A DNA stretch of 5,390 bases from an uncultured Oscillospiraceae bacterium (GTDB lineage: Bacteria; Bacillota; Clostridia; UBA1212; UBA1255). Position numbers and translations under genes: made by a program. The stretch covers positions 1 to 5,390 of the forward strand of contig CABQCN010000116.1 of NCBI GenBank assembly GCA_902462635.1, read 5' to 3'. The first letter of the stretch is position 1. Each line of letters begins with the position of its first letter. Below the pieces are notes generated by a model that was given only the letters and a program-made list of their open reading frames with translations, made no database searches and was not told the origin of the DNA. Below are positions 1 to 5,390 of the stretch, piece after piece.

Positions 1-21
1 AAGCTCTTTGCGCTTGTCCAT
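1..21 (-). CDS. 5' end of a minus-strand gene, possibly dCMP deaminase (partial)
   Basis: Only seven codons are visible, reading MDKRKEL from an ATG at 21-19, and the gene runs off the left edge. The start is supported by a strong Shine-Dalgarno site on the minus strand (GGAGGA, 31-36) nine bases upstream of the ATG. The gene follows rpiB on the same strand after a 79-bp gap, so the two may be co-transcribed. In many Clostridia rpiB is followed by upp and a ComEB-type dCMP deaminase, and clostridial dCMP deaminases often begin with a short charged MDKRK-like stretch. The product is therefore a guess from context and seven residues. That a gene starts here is more secure than its identity. Confidence 0.5.
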
Positions 22-100
22 GGTTTGATCTCCTCCATATCATTAATATCGCATATTTTTATAATTAACTGCCGAAGCAATCATTAACTTATCCGGCGGG

Positions 101-541
101 TCAGTTTCTTTTCTCGATTTCGGATATAAATTCTACGCGCGGCTGATGTCTGCCGCCTTCAAATTCCGCATTGACCCATTCATCAACAATCATTTTCGCC
201 AGCTCCGAACCGACGACCCGCGCGCCGAAACAAAGGATATTGGAATTATTGTGAAGCTTGGATAGCTTGGCGGAAAAAGGTTCCGAGCAGCACGCCGCCC
301 TGATCCCGTTGACTTTATTGGCGGCGATCGAGATTCCGATTCCCGTTCCGCAGATCAGGATCCCCCGTTCACATTCTCCCGATGCCACCGCATTTGCAAC
401 TTCCTCCGCTTTTGCCGCGTAATTGCTTGCCGTCGTCGATTCCGTGCCGAAATCCTTGACCTCTATGCCTTTCCCTTCAAGGTGCGCTTTTATGATCTCT
501 TTGAGCGCAACTGCGGTATGATCATTTCCGATTGCATACAT
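101..541 (-). CDS. rpiB: Ribose-5-phosphate isomerase B
   Basis: This 146-residue protein is full length for the RpiB/LacAB family, which interconverts ribose 5-phosphate and ribulose 5-phosphate in the cytoplasmic non-oxidative pentose phosphate pathway. Family residues seen are Asp7-His8 near the N-terminus, the block GILICGTGIGISIAANK with the catalytic-type Cys64 and Thr66, the segment CSEPFSAKLSKLHNN with His97-Asn98, the stretch GARVVGSELAKMIVDEW, and the phosphate-binding region GGRHQPRVE (Arg131, His132, Arg135). The start ATG at 541 has GAGG five bases upstream and a second GGGAGG slightly further away. A near-consensus promoter lies at 614-642. One oddity is that the usual DYPxYA motif reads NYAAKA at residues 40-45. 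The identification itself is secure from overall similarity. Confidence 0.96.
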   Translation of the reverse strand: MYAIGNDHTAVALKEIIKAHLEGKGIEVKDFGTESTTASNYAAKAEEVANAVASGECERGILICGTGIGISIAANKVNGIRAACCSEPFSAKLSKLHNNSNILCFGARVVGSELAKMIVDEWVNAEFEGGRHQPRVEFISEIEKRN

Positions 542-613
542 TCTTTCCTCAGACCTCCCGGTTTAAAAATTTTGTTATTTTTTGAAATGCAGTAAAACGA
601 CTTCCAATGTATT

Positions 614-642
614 ATTATACACGCTCGAATCATAAAATTCAA
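614..642 (-). promoter_or_regulatory. Sigma-A type promoter for rpiB
   Basis: On the minus strand the sequence shows TTGAAT (637-642), a 17-bp spacer and a perfect TATAAT (614-619). Transcription should start near 607, giving a leader of about 65 nt before the rpiB ATG at 541. It lies in the divergent intergenic region shared with the 747 gene. The evidence is motif match and spacing only. Confidence 0.75.
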
Positions 643-746
643 TGGAAATTCCCTCTCTCGGCCCTTTTCCGGAGAATAATTTTGTAATTTCACCGGTACG
701 CGCGGCATAGATATTTAAGTGAAAACAGGACGGAGGCTGAAAATCC

Positions 747-1793
747 ATGAAGGACGGGTATTATTATTTTATTCCGGCATCCGCCGGGAAAAAGGATGCG
801 GATAAATCGCTGGGCTATCTCTGCGTGACGAAATACCCCCGACGCGCATCTTATTCCATACAATGCAGTCTCAGCCAGGAGACCGCGGCGAACCTCGGCG
901 GCCAGGGGACGATCGAAATTTTTGTGAGTCCCGCAACTTATATCACGGCACAATCTATTTTGGTCGGTAAAATCTATCTCGCGCCGAAAGCGCGGCTTTT
1001 TATAGATTCCGCTCTCTCCGCAGCGTCTGCGGACGCTTTCGAAGAAGATCTGTATGCCATCGTAACGGCAGGAGGACGCACGATCTGTTACGCAATATTG
1101 CAACAGAAAGAGGCGGCCGCGCCGCTTGCGGAGACGCCGGAGGAGACACAGGCACCCCGGCAGGAGACGCCTGTACAGCAAATGCCGCAGCAGCAAAATC
1201 CGCAGCCGGCAAGTCCTGCCGCTGCGCCGCGCCGCGCGCCGTTCCAAGGGAAAGAATTCGATCCGTTCGATACGACGAATGCCTCTTATCAATGGTACAT
1301 ATATGATAATCGTACCGACAGCGCGGATTCTGTGAAAAATATACAGGAGCTCGATAAAATGCTGCGGTATTTTAACGTGCAATACGATTTATTCGCCAAA
1401 ATGAACAGCGTCGGGAATGCGCCTTACAGCGATACTTTTTTGAAAATGTCCTATTATGCCGTTCAGGTGGCAGGCCATGTTCTCAGAGGGGTATATACGG
1501 ATCCCGAAAGCGGAAGGATATTTACGGTAATCGGGCTGCCCGGATGGAATACGCAAAGCGTGGGGCCAGGCAGCGCTACGACGTCCGGCAGGCGGAACGG
1601 CCACCGGCGCGGGCGCGGCGCGCAGCAGCAGGCTACTTCCGGGACGACGCGCACCATCCGCGAATGTTCCAGATGGCTGGCCGCAAAAAGGAAGCCGCCC
1701 TGCAGCTATAATCGGAATTACAACGGGTATTGGCTTTATTATTTTGACGCCGAAAGCGGTATGCCGGTAAAGGCCGTTATGAAGTCGGATTGA
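747..1793 (+). CDS. Uncharacterised two-domain protein with Pro/Gln/Ala-rich linker
   Basis: I do not recognise this 348-residue protein by name. The N-terminal part (about 1-120) looks beta-rich and has no signal peptide or membrane segment. A low-complexity linker (about 121-165) is rich in Pro, Gln, Glu and Ala. The C-terminal part (about 168-348) is aromatic-rich, with YQWYIYDNRT, a helical stretch around ELDKMLRYFNVQYDLFAKM, then GRIFTVIGLPGWNTQ and a final NGYWLYYFDAESGMPV. Similar architectures (small N-terminal domain, linker, C-terminal segment with a G(V/L)PG motif and a terminal GYW...D..(T/S)G motif) occur in uncharacterised clostridial proteins. That comparison is from memory and unverified. 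The ATG at 747 has GGAGG (732-736) ten bases upstream. Residues about 281-291 turn abruptly Arg-rich and may be read in the wrong frame (see findings). The stop is two bases from the convergent spmB stop. Confidence 0.75.
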   Translation: MKDGYYYFIPASAGKKDADKSLGYLCVTKYPRRASYSIQCSLSQETAANLGGQGTIEIFVSPATYITAQSILVGKIYLAPKARLFIDSALSAASADAFEEDLYAIVTAGGRTICYAILQQKEAAAPLAETPEETQAPRQETPVQQMPQQQNPQPASPAAAPRRAPFQGKEFDPFDTTNASYQWYIYDNRTDSADSVKNIQELDKMLRYFNVQYDLFAKMNSVGNAPYSDTFLKMSYYAVQVAGHVLRGVYTDPESGRIFTVIGLPGWNTQSVGPGSATTSGRRNGHRRGRGAQQQATSGTTRTIRECSRWLAAKRKPPCSYNRNYNGYWLYYFDAESGMPVKAVMKSD

Positions 1794-1795
1794 TC

Positions 1796-2299
1796 TTATA
1801 AAAACGAACACACGATTCCCGCCGCGGCCGCGGAAATCAGATTTGACGCCAGCGCTGCGGGCAATACGCCCGGGAGCCGGCGTATTTTTGTATTTTCGGT
1901 ATATACCGCCATTGTGTAAAAAATCGTTTCGGTTGAACCCATCATGACGCAGGCCGCGCGCGCCGCATGAGAATCCGCACCGCATTTTACGATAATGTCC
2001 CTTAGCGTTGCCAGGGATGCGCTTCCGGATACGGGGCGAATCAATACGAGCGGTAAAATGTCGCTGTCCGCTCCGATTTTTTCCAGGAACGGCCTGCAGA
2101 ATTCTACAATGAGATCGAGCGCGCCGGAGGCGCGGAATACGCCGATCGCTACGATCAGGCCTACCAGAGCGGGGACCAGGCGCACGATCGTCATCGCGCC
2201 GTTTTTAGCGCCTTTTACAAAGCTGTCAAAGCACGGGACGCCTTTCACGAATCCGACGACGAGAATAATCAATATGAACGCGGGCAATATGTATACCAT
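1796..2299 (-). CDS. spmB: Spore maturation protein B
   Basis: This 167-residue integral membrane protein matches SpmB. In Bacillus, SpmA and SpmB are needed for normal dehydration of the spore core and act in the sporulating cell membrane system. Both carry the nucleoside-recognition (Gate) fold. Visible family features are the N-terminal membrane segment (about 3-20), VPCFDSFVKGAKNG (21-34), VRLVPALVGLIVAIGVFRASGA (39-60), LIRPVSGSASL (86-96), MMGSTETIFYTMAVY (119-133) and a C-terminal hydrophobic segment (about 148-166). I chose the ATG at 2299 rather than the in-frame ATG at 2341. It has AGGAGA seven bases upstream, and the earlier start would overlap spmA by 29 bases and add a charged, non-conserved tail. 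The gene starts 13 bases after the spmA stop. Confidence 0.95.
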   Translation of the reverse strand: MVYILPAFILIILVVGFVKGVPCFDSFVKGAKNGAMTIVRLVPALVGLIVAIGVFRASGALDLIVEFCRPFLEKIGADSDILPLVLIRPVSGSASLATLRDIIVKCGADSHAARAACVMMGSTETIFYTMAVYTENTKIRRLPGVLPAALASNLISAAAAGIVCSFL

Positions 2300-2306
2300 T
2301 TCCGTT

Positions 2307-2312
2307 TCTCCT
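2307..2312 (-). promoter_or_regulatory. Ribosome binding site fixing the spmB start
   Basis: AGGAGA on the minus strand lies seven bases upstream of the ATG at 2299, inside the 13-bp gap after the spmA stop (2313-2315). It supports the 167-residue SpmB start over the upstream in-frame ATG at 2341. Confidence 0.75.
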
Positions 2313-2894
2313 TTATCTGTGCTTTTTTGCCTGGATGCCATAATAAATCTTACTGTATATAAAATAGATTATCAGGGCGGAGGCCATAGATATGAGCGAT
2401 ACGATCCAAGTAGGCAGCAGAATATCGGCCGGGTTTCCGGCCCCCAGCTCGGAACGCATTGCAATGACCGTGGAAGGGATCAGCTGCAGTCCTGCGGAAT
2501 TGATTACGAGAAACAGGCAGACGTCTTTCAGATTGTTTTTCATTTCGCCTACCGCTTCGATCCCGGATGGCGTGGCGCCGTTTCCCAGTCCGAAGAAATT
2601 GGCGGTGAGATTGGTAAGAACGCTGGATTGCGCTTTTTCATTCCCCTTCGTTCCGGGGAAGAGTTTTGTGATCAGCGGACGCAGTACCTTTGATGCGGCG
2701 CGTACGCCGCCTGCATCTTCGAGAATTTGTATGATCCCGCACCAGAGCGCCACGATTCCGAGAAGGCCAATGGAAAATTTCACGGCATCGTCCGCAGATG
2801 TCATGATACTCTGCGCCACTTCGTTGATTCTCCCATTGATAATTCCTACGATCAACCCGACAATGAACAACAGTGCCCAGATGATATTTAACAT
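2313..2894 (-). CDS. spmA: Spore maturation protein A
   Basis: This 193-residue membrane protein matches SpmA, the partner of SpmB in spore core dehydration. Hydrophobic segments lie at about 3-20, 40-57, 127-146 and 163-182. The most characteristic stretch is LTNLTANFFGLGNGATPSGIEA (93-114), corresponding to the NLFGLGNAATPLG region of Bacillus SpmA. It is followed by INSAGLQLIPSTVIAMR and GAGNPADI, also typical. The ATG at 2894 was chosen because a strong GAGGAGG (2904-2910) precedes it by nine bases and homologues begin with a short hydrophobic N-terminus. An upstream in-frame ATG at 2924 would add ten residues (MSCFTRRVPA) encoded across this ribosome binding site. spmA and spmB form a two-gene operon, and abrB diverges upstream. 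Confidence 0.95.
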   Translation of the reverse strand: MLNIIWALLFIVGLIVGIINGRINEVAQSIMTSADDAVKFSIGLLGIVALWCGIIQILEDAGGVRAASKVLRPLITKLFPGTKGNEKAQSSVLTNLTANFFGLGNGATPSGIEAVGEMKNNLKDVCLFLVINSAGLQLIPSTVIAMRSELGAGNPADILLPTWIVSLISMASALIIYFIYSKIYYGIQAKKHR

Positions 2895-2903
2895 GGCAGG
2901 TAC

Positions 2904-2910
2904 CCTCCTC
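2904..2910 (-). promoter_or_regulatory. Ribosome binding site fixing the spmA start
   Basis: GAGGAGG on the minus strand sits nine bases before the ATG at 2894. It selects the 193-residue SpmA over a ten-residue-longer reading from 2924. Confidence 0.75.
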
Positions 2911-2936
2911 GTAAAGCAGGACATTGCGTTTTTACT

Positions 2937-2966
2937 ATTATATGCGCGTTTTTTGAGGGTATGTCC
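2937..2966 (-). promoter_or_regulatory. Candidate sigma-E-like promoter for spmAB
   Basis: On the minus strand CATATAAT (2937-2944) is one base from the sigma-E -10 consensus CATACAAT. Fifteen bases upstream lies GGACATA (2960-2966), a partial match to the KMATATT -35 element. In Bacillus subtilis spmAB is transcribed in the mother cell by sigma-E, which makes this reading attractive. The -10 also contains a perfect TATAAT, so a sigma-A promoter with a poor -35 is an alternative. The leader would be about 35 nt. Confidence 0.4.
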
Positions 2967-2994
2967 GGTATTTTAAAGGTTCCGAAAATTTTCC

Positions 2995-3008
2995 GGGAAA
3001 TATTTCCC
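2995..3008. repeat. Perfect palindrome upstream of the abrB promoter
   Basis: GGGAAATATTTCCC is a 14-bp perfect inverted repeat ending six bases before the abrB -35 hexamer. A second short palindrome, GAAAATTTTC (2984-2993), adjoins it. The position between the divergent abrB and spmA promoters suggests an operator, possibly for AbrB autoregulation or Spo0A-type control. The sequence does not clearly match a Spo0A box. Confidence 0.45.
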
Positions 3009-3014
3009 AGATAT

Positions 3015-3043
3015 TTGACTTTATCCCATTTATGTAGTATTAT
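3015..3043 (+). promoter_or_regulatory. Sigma-A type promoter for abrB
   Basis: TTGACT (3015-3020) and TATTAT (3038-3043) are separated by exactly 17 bp. The predicted transcription start is near 3050, giving a leader of about 45 nt before the ATG at 3094. Palindromes flank it at 2995-3008 and 3054-3065. Confidence 0.75.
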
Positions 3044-3053
3044 ATATCCACAT

Positions 3054-3065
3054 TCATTCGAATGA
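3054..3065. repeat. Palindrome at the predicted abrB transcription start
   Basis: TCATTCGAATGA is a perfect 12-bp inverted repeat about ten bases downstream of the abrB -10 hexamer, overlapping the first transcribed bases. This is a common place for a repressor operator. The bound factor is unknown. Confidence 0.4.
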
Positions 3066-3093
3066 TATTGAACACAAAAGGAGTGTATGAAAA

Positions 3094-3351
3094 ATGAAAT
3101 CAACAGGTATCGTAAGAAAGGTAGACGAACTCGGGCGCGTGGTGCTCCCGATTGAACTCAGAAGGACATTGAATATTTCGTATAAAGACTCGCTCGAAAT
3201 ATTTACCGACAGCAATATGGTCGTACTCAGGAAATATGAACCGTCCTGTATTTTCTGCGGCAGCGCCACGAATGTGGTGAATTATAAAGGCAGAAACATC
3301 TGTCCTGAGTGTATCGCGCACATGCAGGACGATATCGGAATCGCGCAATAA
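3094..3351 (+). CDS. abrB: AbrB-family transition-state regulator with C-terminal zinc-ribbon-like motif
   Basis: The first 50 residues are nearly identical to the DNA-binding domain of Bacillus AbrB: MKSTGIVRKVDELGRVVLPI followed by ELRRTLNISYKDSLEIF. This swapped-hairpin AbrB fold dimerises to bind DNA and in Bacillus represses stationary-phase and sporulation genes during growth. The 85-residue protein differs from Bacillus AbrB in its tail, where Cys52-x2-Cys55 and Cys70-x2-Cys73 form a likely metal-binding knuckle, as is usual in clostridial members. The ATG at 3094 has AAAGGAG (3077-3083) ten bases upstream. Another ATG at 3087 is out of frame and gives only a short peptide. The gene has its own promoter and an intrinsic terminator at 3392-3424, so it is probably monocistronic. 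Its divergence from spmAB fits a role around sporulation, but regulation of spmAB by it is only an inference. Confidence 0.93.
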   Translation: MKSTGIVRKVDELGRVVLPIELRRTLNISYKDSLEIFTDSNMVVLRKYEPSCIFCGSATNVVNYKGRNICPECIAHMQDDIGIAQ

Positions 3352-3391
3352 CACAAAATCCTCTCATTTGCAATTCACATACTGTTATCGG

Positions 3392-3424
3392 AAAAGGCTG
3401 CCTACGCTCAAGGCAGTCTTTTTT
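3392..3424 (+). terminator. Intrinsic terminator of abrB
   Basis: An 8-bp stem GGCTGCCT/AGGCAGTC (3396-3403 with 3411-3418, one G-U pair) with a 7-nt loop is followed by six T residues (3419-3424) and preceded by four A residues. It begins about 40 bases after the abrB stop. Confidence 0.88.
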
Positions 3425-3446
3425 ATGCAGATATGCAAAACAATAC

Positions 3447-3500
3447 AGAAACTGCTCCGTTCTGCCGTCCGGACGGACGGAAAACGAAGCAGTTTCTTTT
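3447..3500 (-). terminator. Long hairpin between tuf and abrB, probable tuf terminator
   Basis: GAAACTGCT (3448-3456) pairs with AGCAGTTTC (3488-3496). CGTT/AACG can extend the stem, and an apical GC hairpin CCGTCC-GGAC-GGACGG lies at 3465-3480. It follows the tuf stop by about 25 bases on the minus strand, where the downstream tract is only moderately T-rich. On the plus strand it is followed by TTTT, so it may work in both directions and back up the abrB terminator. Confidence 0.65.
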
Positions 3501-3518
3501 ATCGGAAATCTTTCCGAT
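3501..3518 (-). repeat. Short perfect hairpin just after the tuf stop
   Basis: ATCGGAAA and TTTCCGAT form an 8-bp inverted repeat with two unpaired bases, starting four bases past the tuf stop codon in the direction of transcription. No T-tract follows it on the minus strand, so it is not a terminator by itself. It could protect the transcript 3' end or nest with the adjacent long hairpin. Confidence 0.5.
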
Positions 3519-3522
3519 TCGA

Positions 3523-4718
3523 TTATTCGATGATCTTGGAAACCGTGCCGGCCCCTACCGTTCTGCCGCCTTCGCGGATCGCGAAGCGCAGACCTTCTTC
3601 CATGGCGATCGGCGTAATCAGCTGTACGTCCATATCGATGTGGTCGCCGGGCATTACCATTTCCACGCCTTCCGGAAGCTGAATGACTCCCGTAACGTCC
3701 GTGGTTCTGAAATAGAACTGCGGTCTGTAGTTACTGAAGAACGGCGAGTGGCGTCCGCCTTCGTCTTTCGTCAGAACGTATACCTGACCTTTGAAATGCG
3801 TATGCGGCTGAATCGTGCCGGGCTTTACGAGAACCTGACCTCTTTCGACTTCCGTTCTCTGAATTCCTCTTAACAGAACGCCGATATTGTCTCCGGCTTC
3901 TGCCTGATCGAGCTGTTTTCTGAACATTTCAACGCCCGTAACGACCGTGCTCTTCTTCTCGTCGCTGAGTCCGACGATTTCTGCAGGATCGCCGACTTTG
4001 ATGACGCCTCTTTCAAGACGTCCCGTGGCAACCGTACCGCGTCCCGTGATGGTGAATACGTCTTCAACAGGCATCAGGAACGGTTTGTCGACCGGTCTCT
4101 CCGGTGTCGGGATATAGCTGTCGACAGCTTCCATAAGCTCGTTGATGCAAGCATATTCCGGCGCGCTCAGATCTGTGGACGTGCTTTCGAGCGCTTTCAG
4201 AGCGGAACCTCTGATGATCGGAATATCGTCTCCCGGGAATTCGTAAGAGCTGAGCAGCTCGCGGATTTCCATTTCCGCAAGGTCGAGAAGTTCTTCGTCT
4301 CCGGGATCGATCATATCGCATTTATTCATAAATACGACGATGTAAGGAACACCAACCTGACGCGCGAGCAGAATATGCTCTCTCGTCTGCGCCTGCGGGC
4401 CGTCCGGTCCGGAAACGAGCAGGATGGCACCGTCCATCTGCGCGGCGCCGGTGATCATGTTCTTAACATAGTCGGCATGTCCCGGGCAGTCAACGTGCGC
4501 ATAATGCCTGTTGTCTGTTTCATACTCGACATGCGCCGTGTTGATCGTGATTCCTCTTGCTTTCTCCTCCGGTGCGCCGTCGATTTCGCTTCCGCGTCAC
4601 CCTTCAGAGCAAGTACTTTTGTAATCGCGGCCGTCAGAGTCGTTTTGCCGTGATCGACGTGACCAATCGTACCGATATTTACGTGTGGTTTTGTTCTTAC
4701 GAACTTAGCTTTTGCCAT
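3523..4718 (-). pseudogene. tuf: Elongation factor Tu gene, interrupted by a frameshifting deletion
   Basis: EF-Tu is the GTPase that carries aminoacyl-tRNA to the ribosome. The ATG at 4718 has AGGAGG (4727-4732) eight bases upstream. Frame one gives 46 good residues including the P-loop GHVDHGKT (19-26), then goes out of register after GDAEAKS. The remaining protein, about 351 residues from [11 protein letters not shown], is perfect in another frame: [28 protein letters not shown] and the C-terminal barrel ending SKIIE with a stop at 3523-3525. At the junction (about 4579-4586) the usual (K/S)(F/Y)DxID of switch I is missing, so the change is a deletion of about 13 nt, not a simple one-base slip. 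As written it encodes no functional EF-Tu. The gene follows fusA by 112 bp, the standard str-operon order. It may be a decayed second copy or an assembly error. Confidence 0.93.
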
Positions 4719-4778
4719 TTTTAAATCCTCCTTAAATAGATATTATAATCAATTTGGTGAAAAACGTGTCCTTATGTT

Positions 4779-4807
4779 ATATTACACTTTTTCCGCTTGT
4801 TTTGCAA
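4779..4807 (-). promoter_or_regulatory. Weak candidate promoter for tuf
   Basis: In the 112-bp fusA-tuf gap the minus strand shows TTGCAA (4802-4807), a 17-bp spacer and TAATAT (4779-4784). Each hexamer matches the consensus at four of six positions. A separate TATAAT lies at 4742-4747 but lacks a -35 and would leave a very short leader. No terminator is visible after fusA, so read-through from the str operon is also expected. Confidence 0.35.
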
Positions 4808-4830
4808 GTATAAATTTCGGGTTTCGAAGC

Positions 4831-5390
4831 TCAGGAGTTGTCTGCGTTTCTCTGTTTGATAACGGCTTCCTGAACGCTCTTCGGCACTTCCTCATAGTGG
4901 CTGGGCTGCATGATGAACGAGCCTCTTCCCTGCGTGTTGGAACGCAGCGTCGTCGTATAGCCGAACATTTCTGCCAGAGGGCACAGCGCCGAAATCACCT
5001 TGTTTCCGGCCACGTCATCCATTCCTTCGATTTTACCGCGCTTGGAACTCAGAGAACCGATGATATCGCCGAGGTATTCTTCCGGAACCGTTACGCTGAC
5101 CTTCATGATCGGTTCAAGCAGTACGGGATCCGCTTTTCTGCAGGCATCCTTGATTGCCATGGATCCGGCGATTTTGAATGCCATTTCCGAAGAGTCGACT
5201 TCGTGATACGATCCGTCTACGAGCGTGACTTTGACGTCTACCATCGGATAACCGCCGAGCACGCCGCTTTGCAGCGCTTCCTGGATTCCCTGATCCACCG
5301 GCCCGATATATTCTTTCGGAATCACGCCGCCAACGATCTTGTTGACGAACTCGTAGCCTTTTCCTCTTTCGAGCGGCTCCACTTCGATTA
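4831..5390 (-). CDS. fusA: Elongation factor G, C-terminal part (5' end outside window)
   Basis: The visible 185 or so residues are the end of EF-G, the GTPase that drives ribosomal translocation. They cover the later part of domain IV and all of domain V. Clear family segments are [118 protein letters not shown] and [11 protein letters not shown]. The stop is TGA at 4831-4833. The reading frame stays open to the window edge, and a GTG at 5382 is an internal valine codon, not a start. It lies directly upstream of tuf on the same strand, as in the classic rpsL-rpsG-fusA-tuf operon. Confidence 0.97.
   Translation of the reverse strand, partial: IEVEPLERGKGYEFVNKIVGGVIPKEYIGPVDQGIQEALQSGVLGGYPMVDVKVTLVDGSYHEVDSSEMAFKIAGSMAIKDACRKADPVLLEPIMKVSVTVPEEYLGDIIGSLSSKRGKIEGMDDVAGNKVISALCPLAEMFGYTTTLRSNTQGRGSFIMQPSHYEEVPKSVQEAVIKQRNADNS

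Noticed and set aside
22..100. Possible hairpin or promoter between rpiB and the left-edge gene
   Set aside because: Only short, bulged AACTG/CAGTT pairing without a T-tract and poorly spaced hexamers were found. Simple operon read-through is enough.
682..713. Promoter for the 747 gene from TTGTAA with TAGATA
   Set aside because: The spacing is about 20 bp and the hexamers are weak, so no promoter could be assigned with confidence to this gene.
1126..1335. Arg-rich plus-strand frame within the linker of the 747 gene
   Set aside because: It is a GC-driven shadow of the Pro/Gln/Ala-rich coding frame and has no start signals.
1502..1709. Open plus-strand frame (starts at 1502 mod 3) containing a protein-like stretch GYFRDDAHHPRMFQMAG
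   Set aside because: It ends at a TAA at 1707-1709 and has no ribosome binding site. The annotated frame continues to a convincing GYWLYYFD...SG end, so this is most likely a high-GC shadow frame.
2297..2341. Longer spmB start at 2341 overlapping spmA
   Set aside because: The extra 14 residues are charged and not family-like, while the ATG at 2299 has a well-placed AGGAGA.
1796..2693. Plus-strand open frames opposite spmB and spmA
   Set aside because: They are antisense to clear SpmA/SpmB coding sequence, and their translations are low in family character.
4455..4581. Programmed ribosomal frameshifting as the explanation for the tuf break
   Set aside because: No slippery heptamer is seen at the junction, and residues of the switch I region are actually missing. 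A frameshift alone would not restore a normal EF-Tu.

Overview
The window looks like chromosomal DNA from a spore-forming, low-to-mid GC member of the Bacillota, class Clostridia in the broad sense. The evidence is a spmA-spmB spore maturation pair, an AbrB-type regulator with the clostridial CxxC...CxxC tail, and the end of a fusA-tuf (str-type) translation operon. Shine-Dalgarno sites are strong and GGAGG-like throughout. No RNA genes, CRISPR array, transposon or phage gene was seen.

Layout, left to right. Positions 1-21 hold the first seven codons of a minus-strand gene, possibly dCMP deaminase. Upstream of it on the same strand is rpiB (101-541), with a near-consensus promoter at 614-642. 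Divergent from rpiB is a 348-codon plus-strand gene (747-1793) for an unrecognised two-domain protein with a Pro/Gln/Ala-rich linker. It ends two bases from the stop of spmB, which converges on it. spmA (2313-2894) and spmB (1796-2299) form a tight minus-strand operon with a possible sigma-E-like promoter. abrB (3094-3351) is divergent from spmA, has a good sigma-A promoter flanked by palindromes, and ends in an intrinsic terminator. A second large hairpin lies between abrB and tuf. The minus-strand fusA 3' end (4831-5390) is followed by tuf (4718-3523).

The most notable point is that tuf is broken as sequenced. The first 46 codons and the last roughly 351 codons are in different frames, and four to five residues of the switch I region are missing at the junction (about 4579-4586). 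The pattern fits a 13-nt deletion between short ATCG repeats. Either this is a damaged copy beside another intact tuf, or it is an assembly or sequencing error. A second, weaker frame anomaly may sit in the 747-1793 gene at about 1588-1622.

Functionally the window mixes housekeeping genes (translation elongation, pentose phosphate metabolism) with sporulation and transition-state genes. I see no convincing new multi-gene system. The only clearly unexplained gene is the one at 747-1793.
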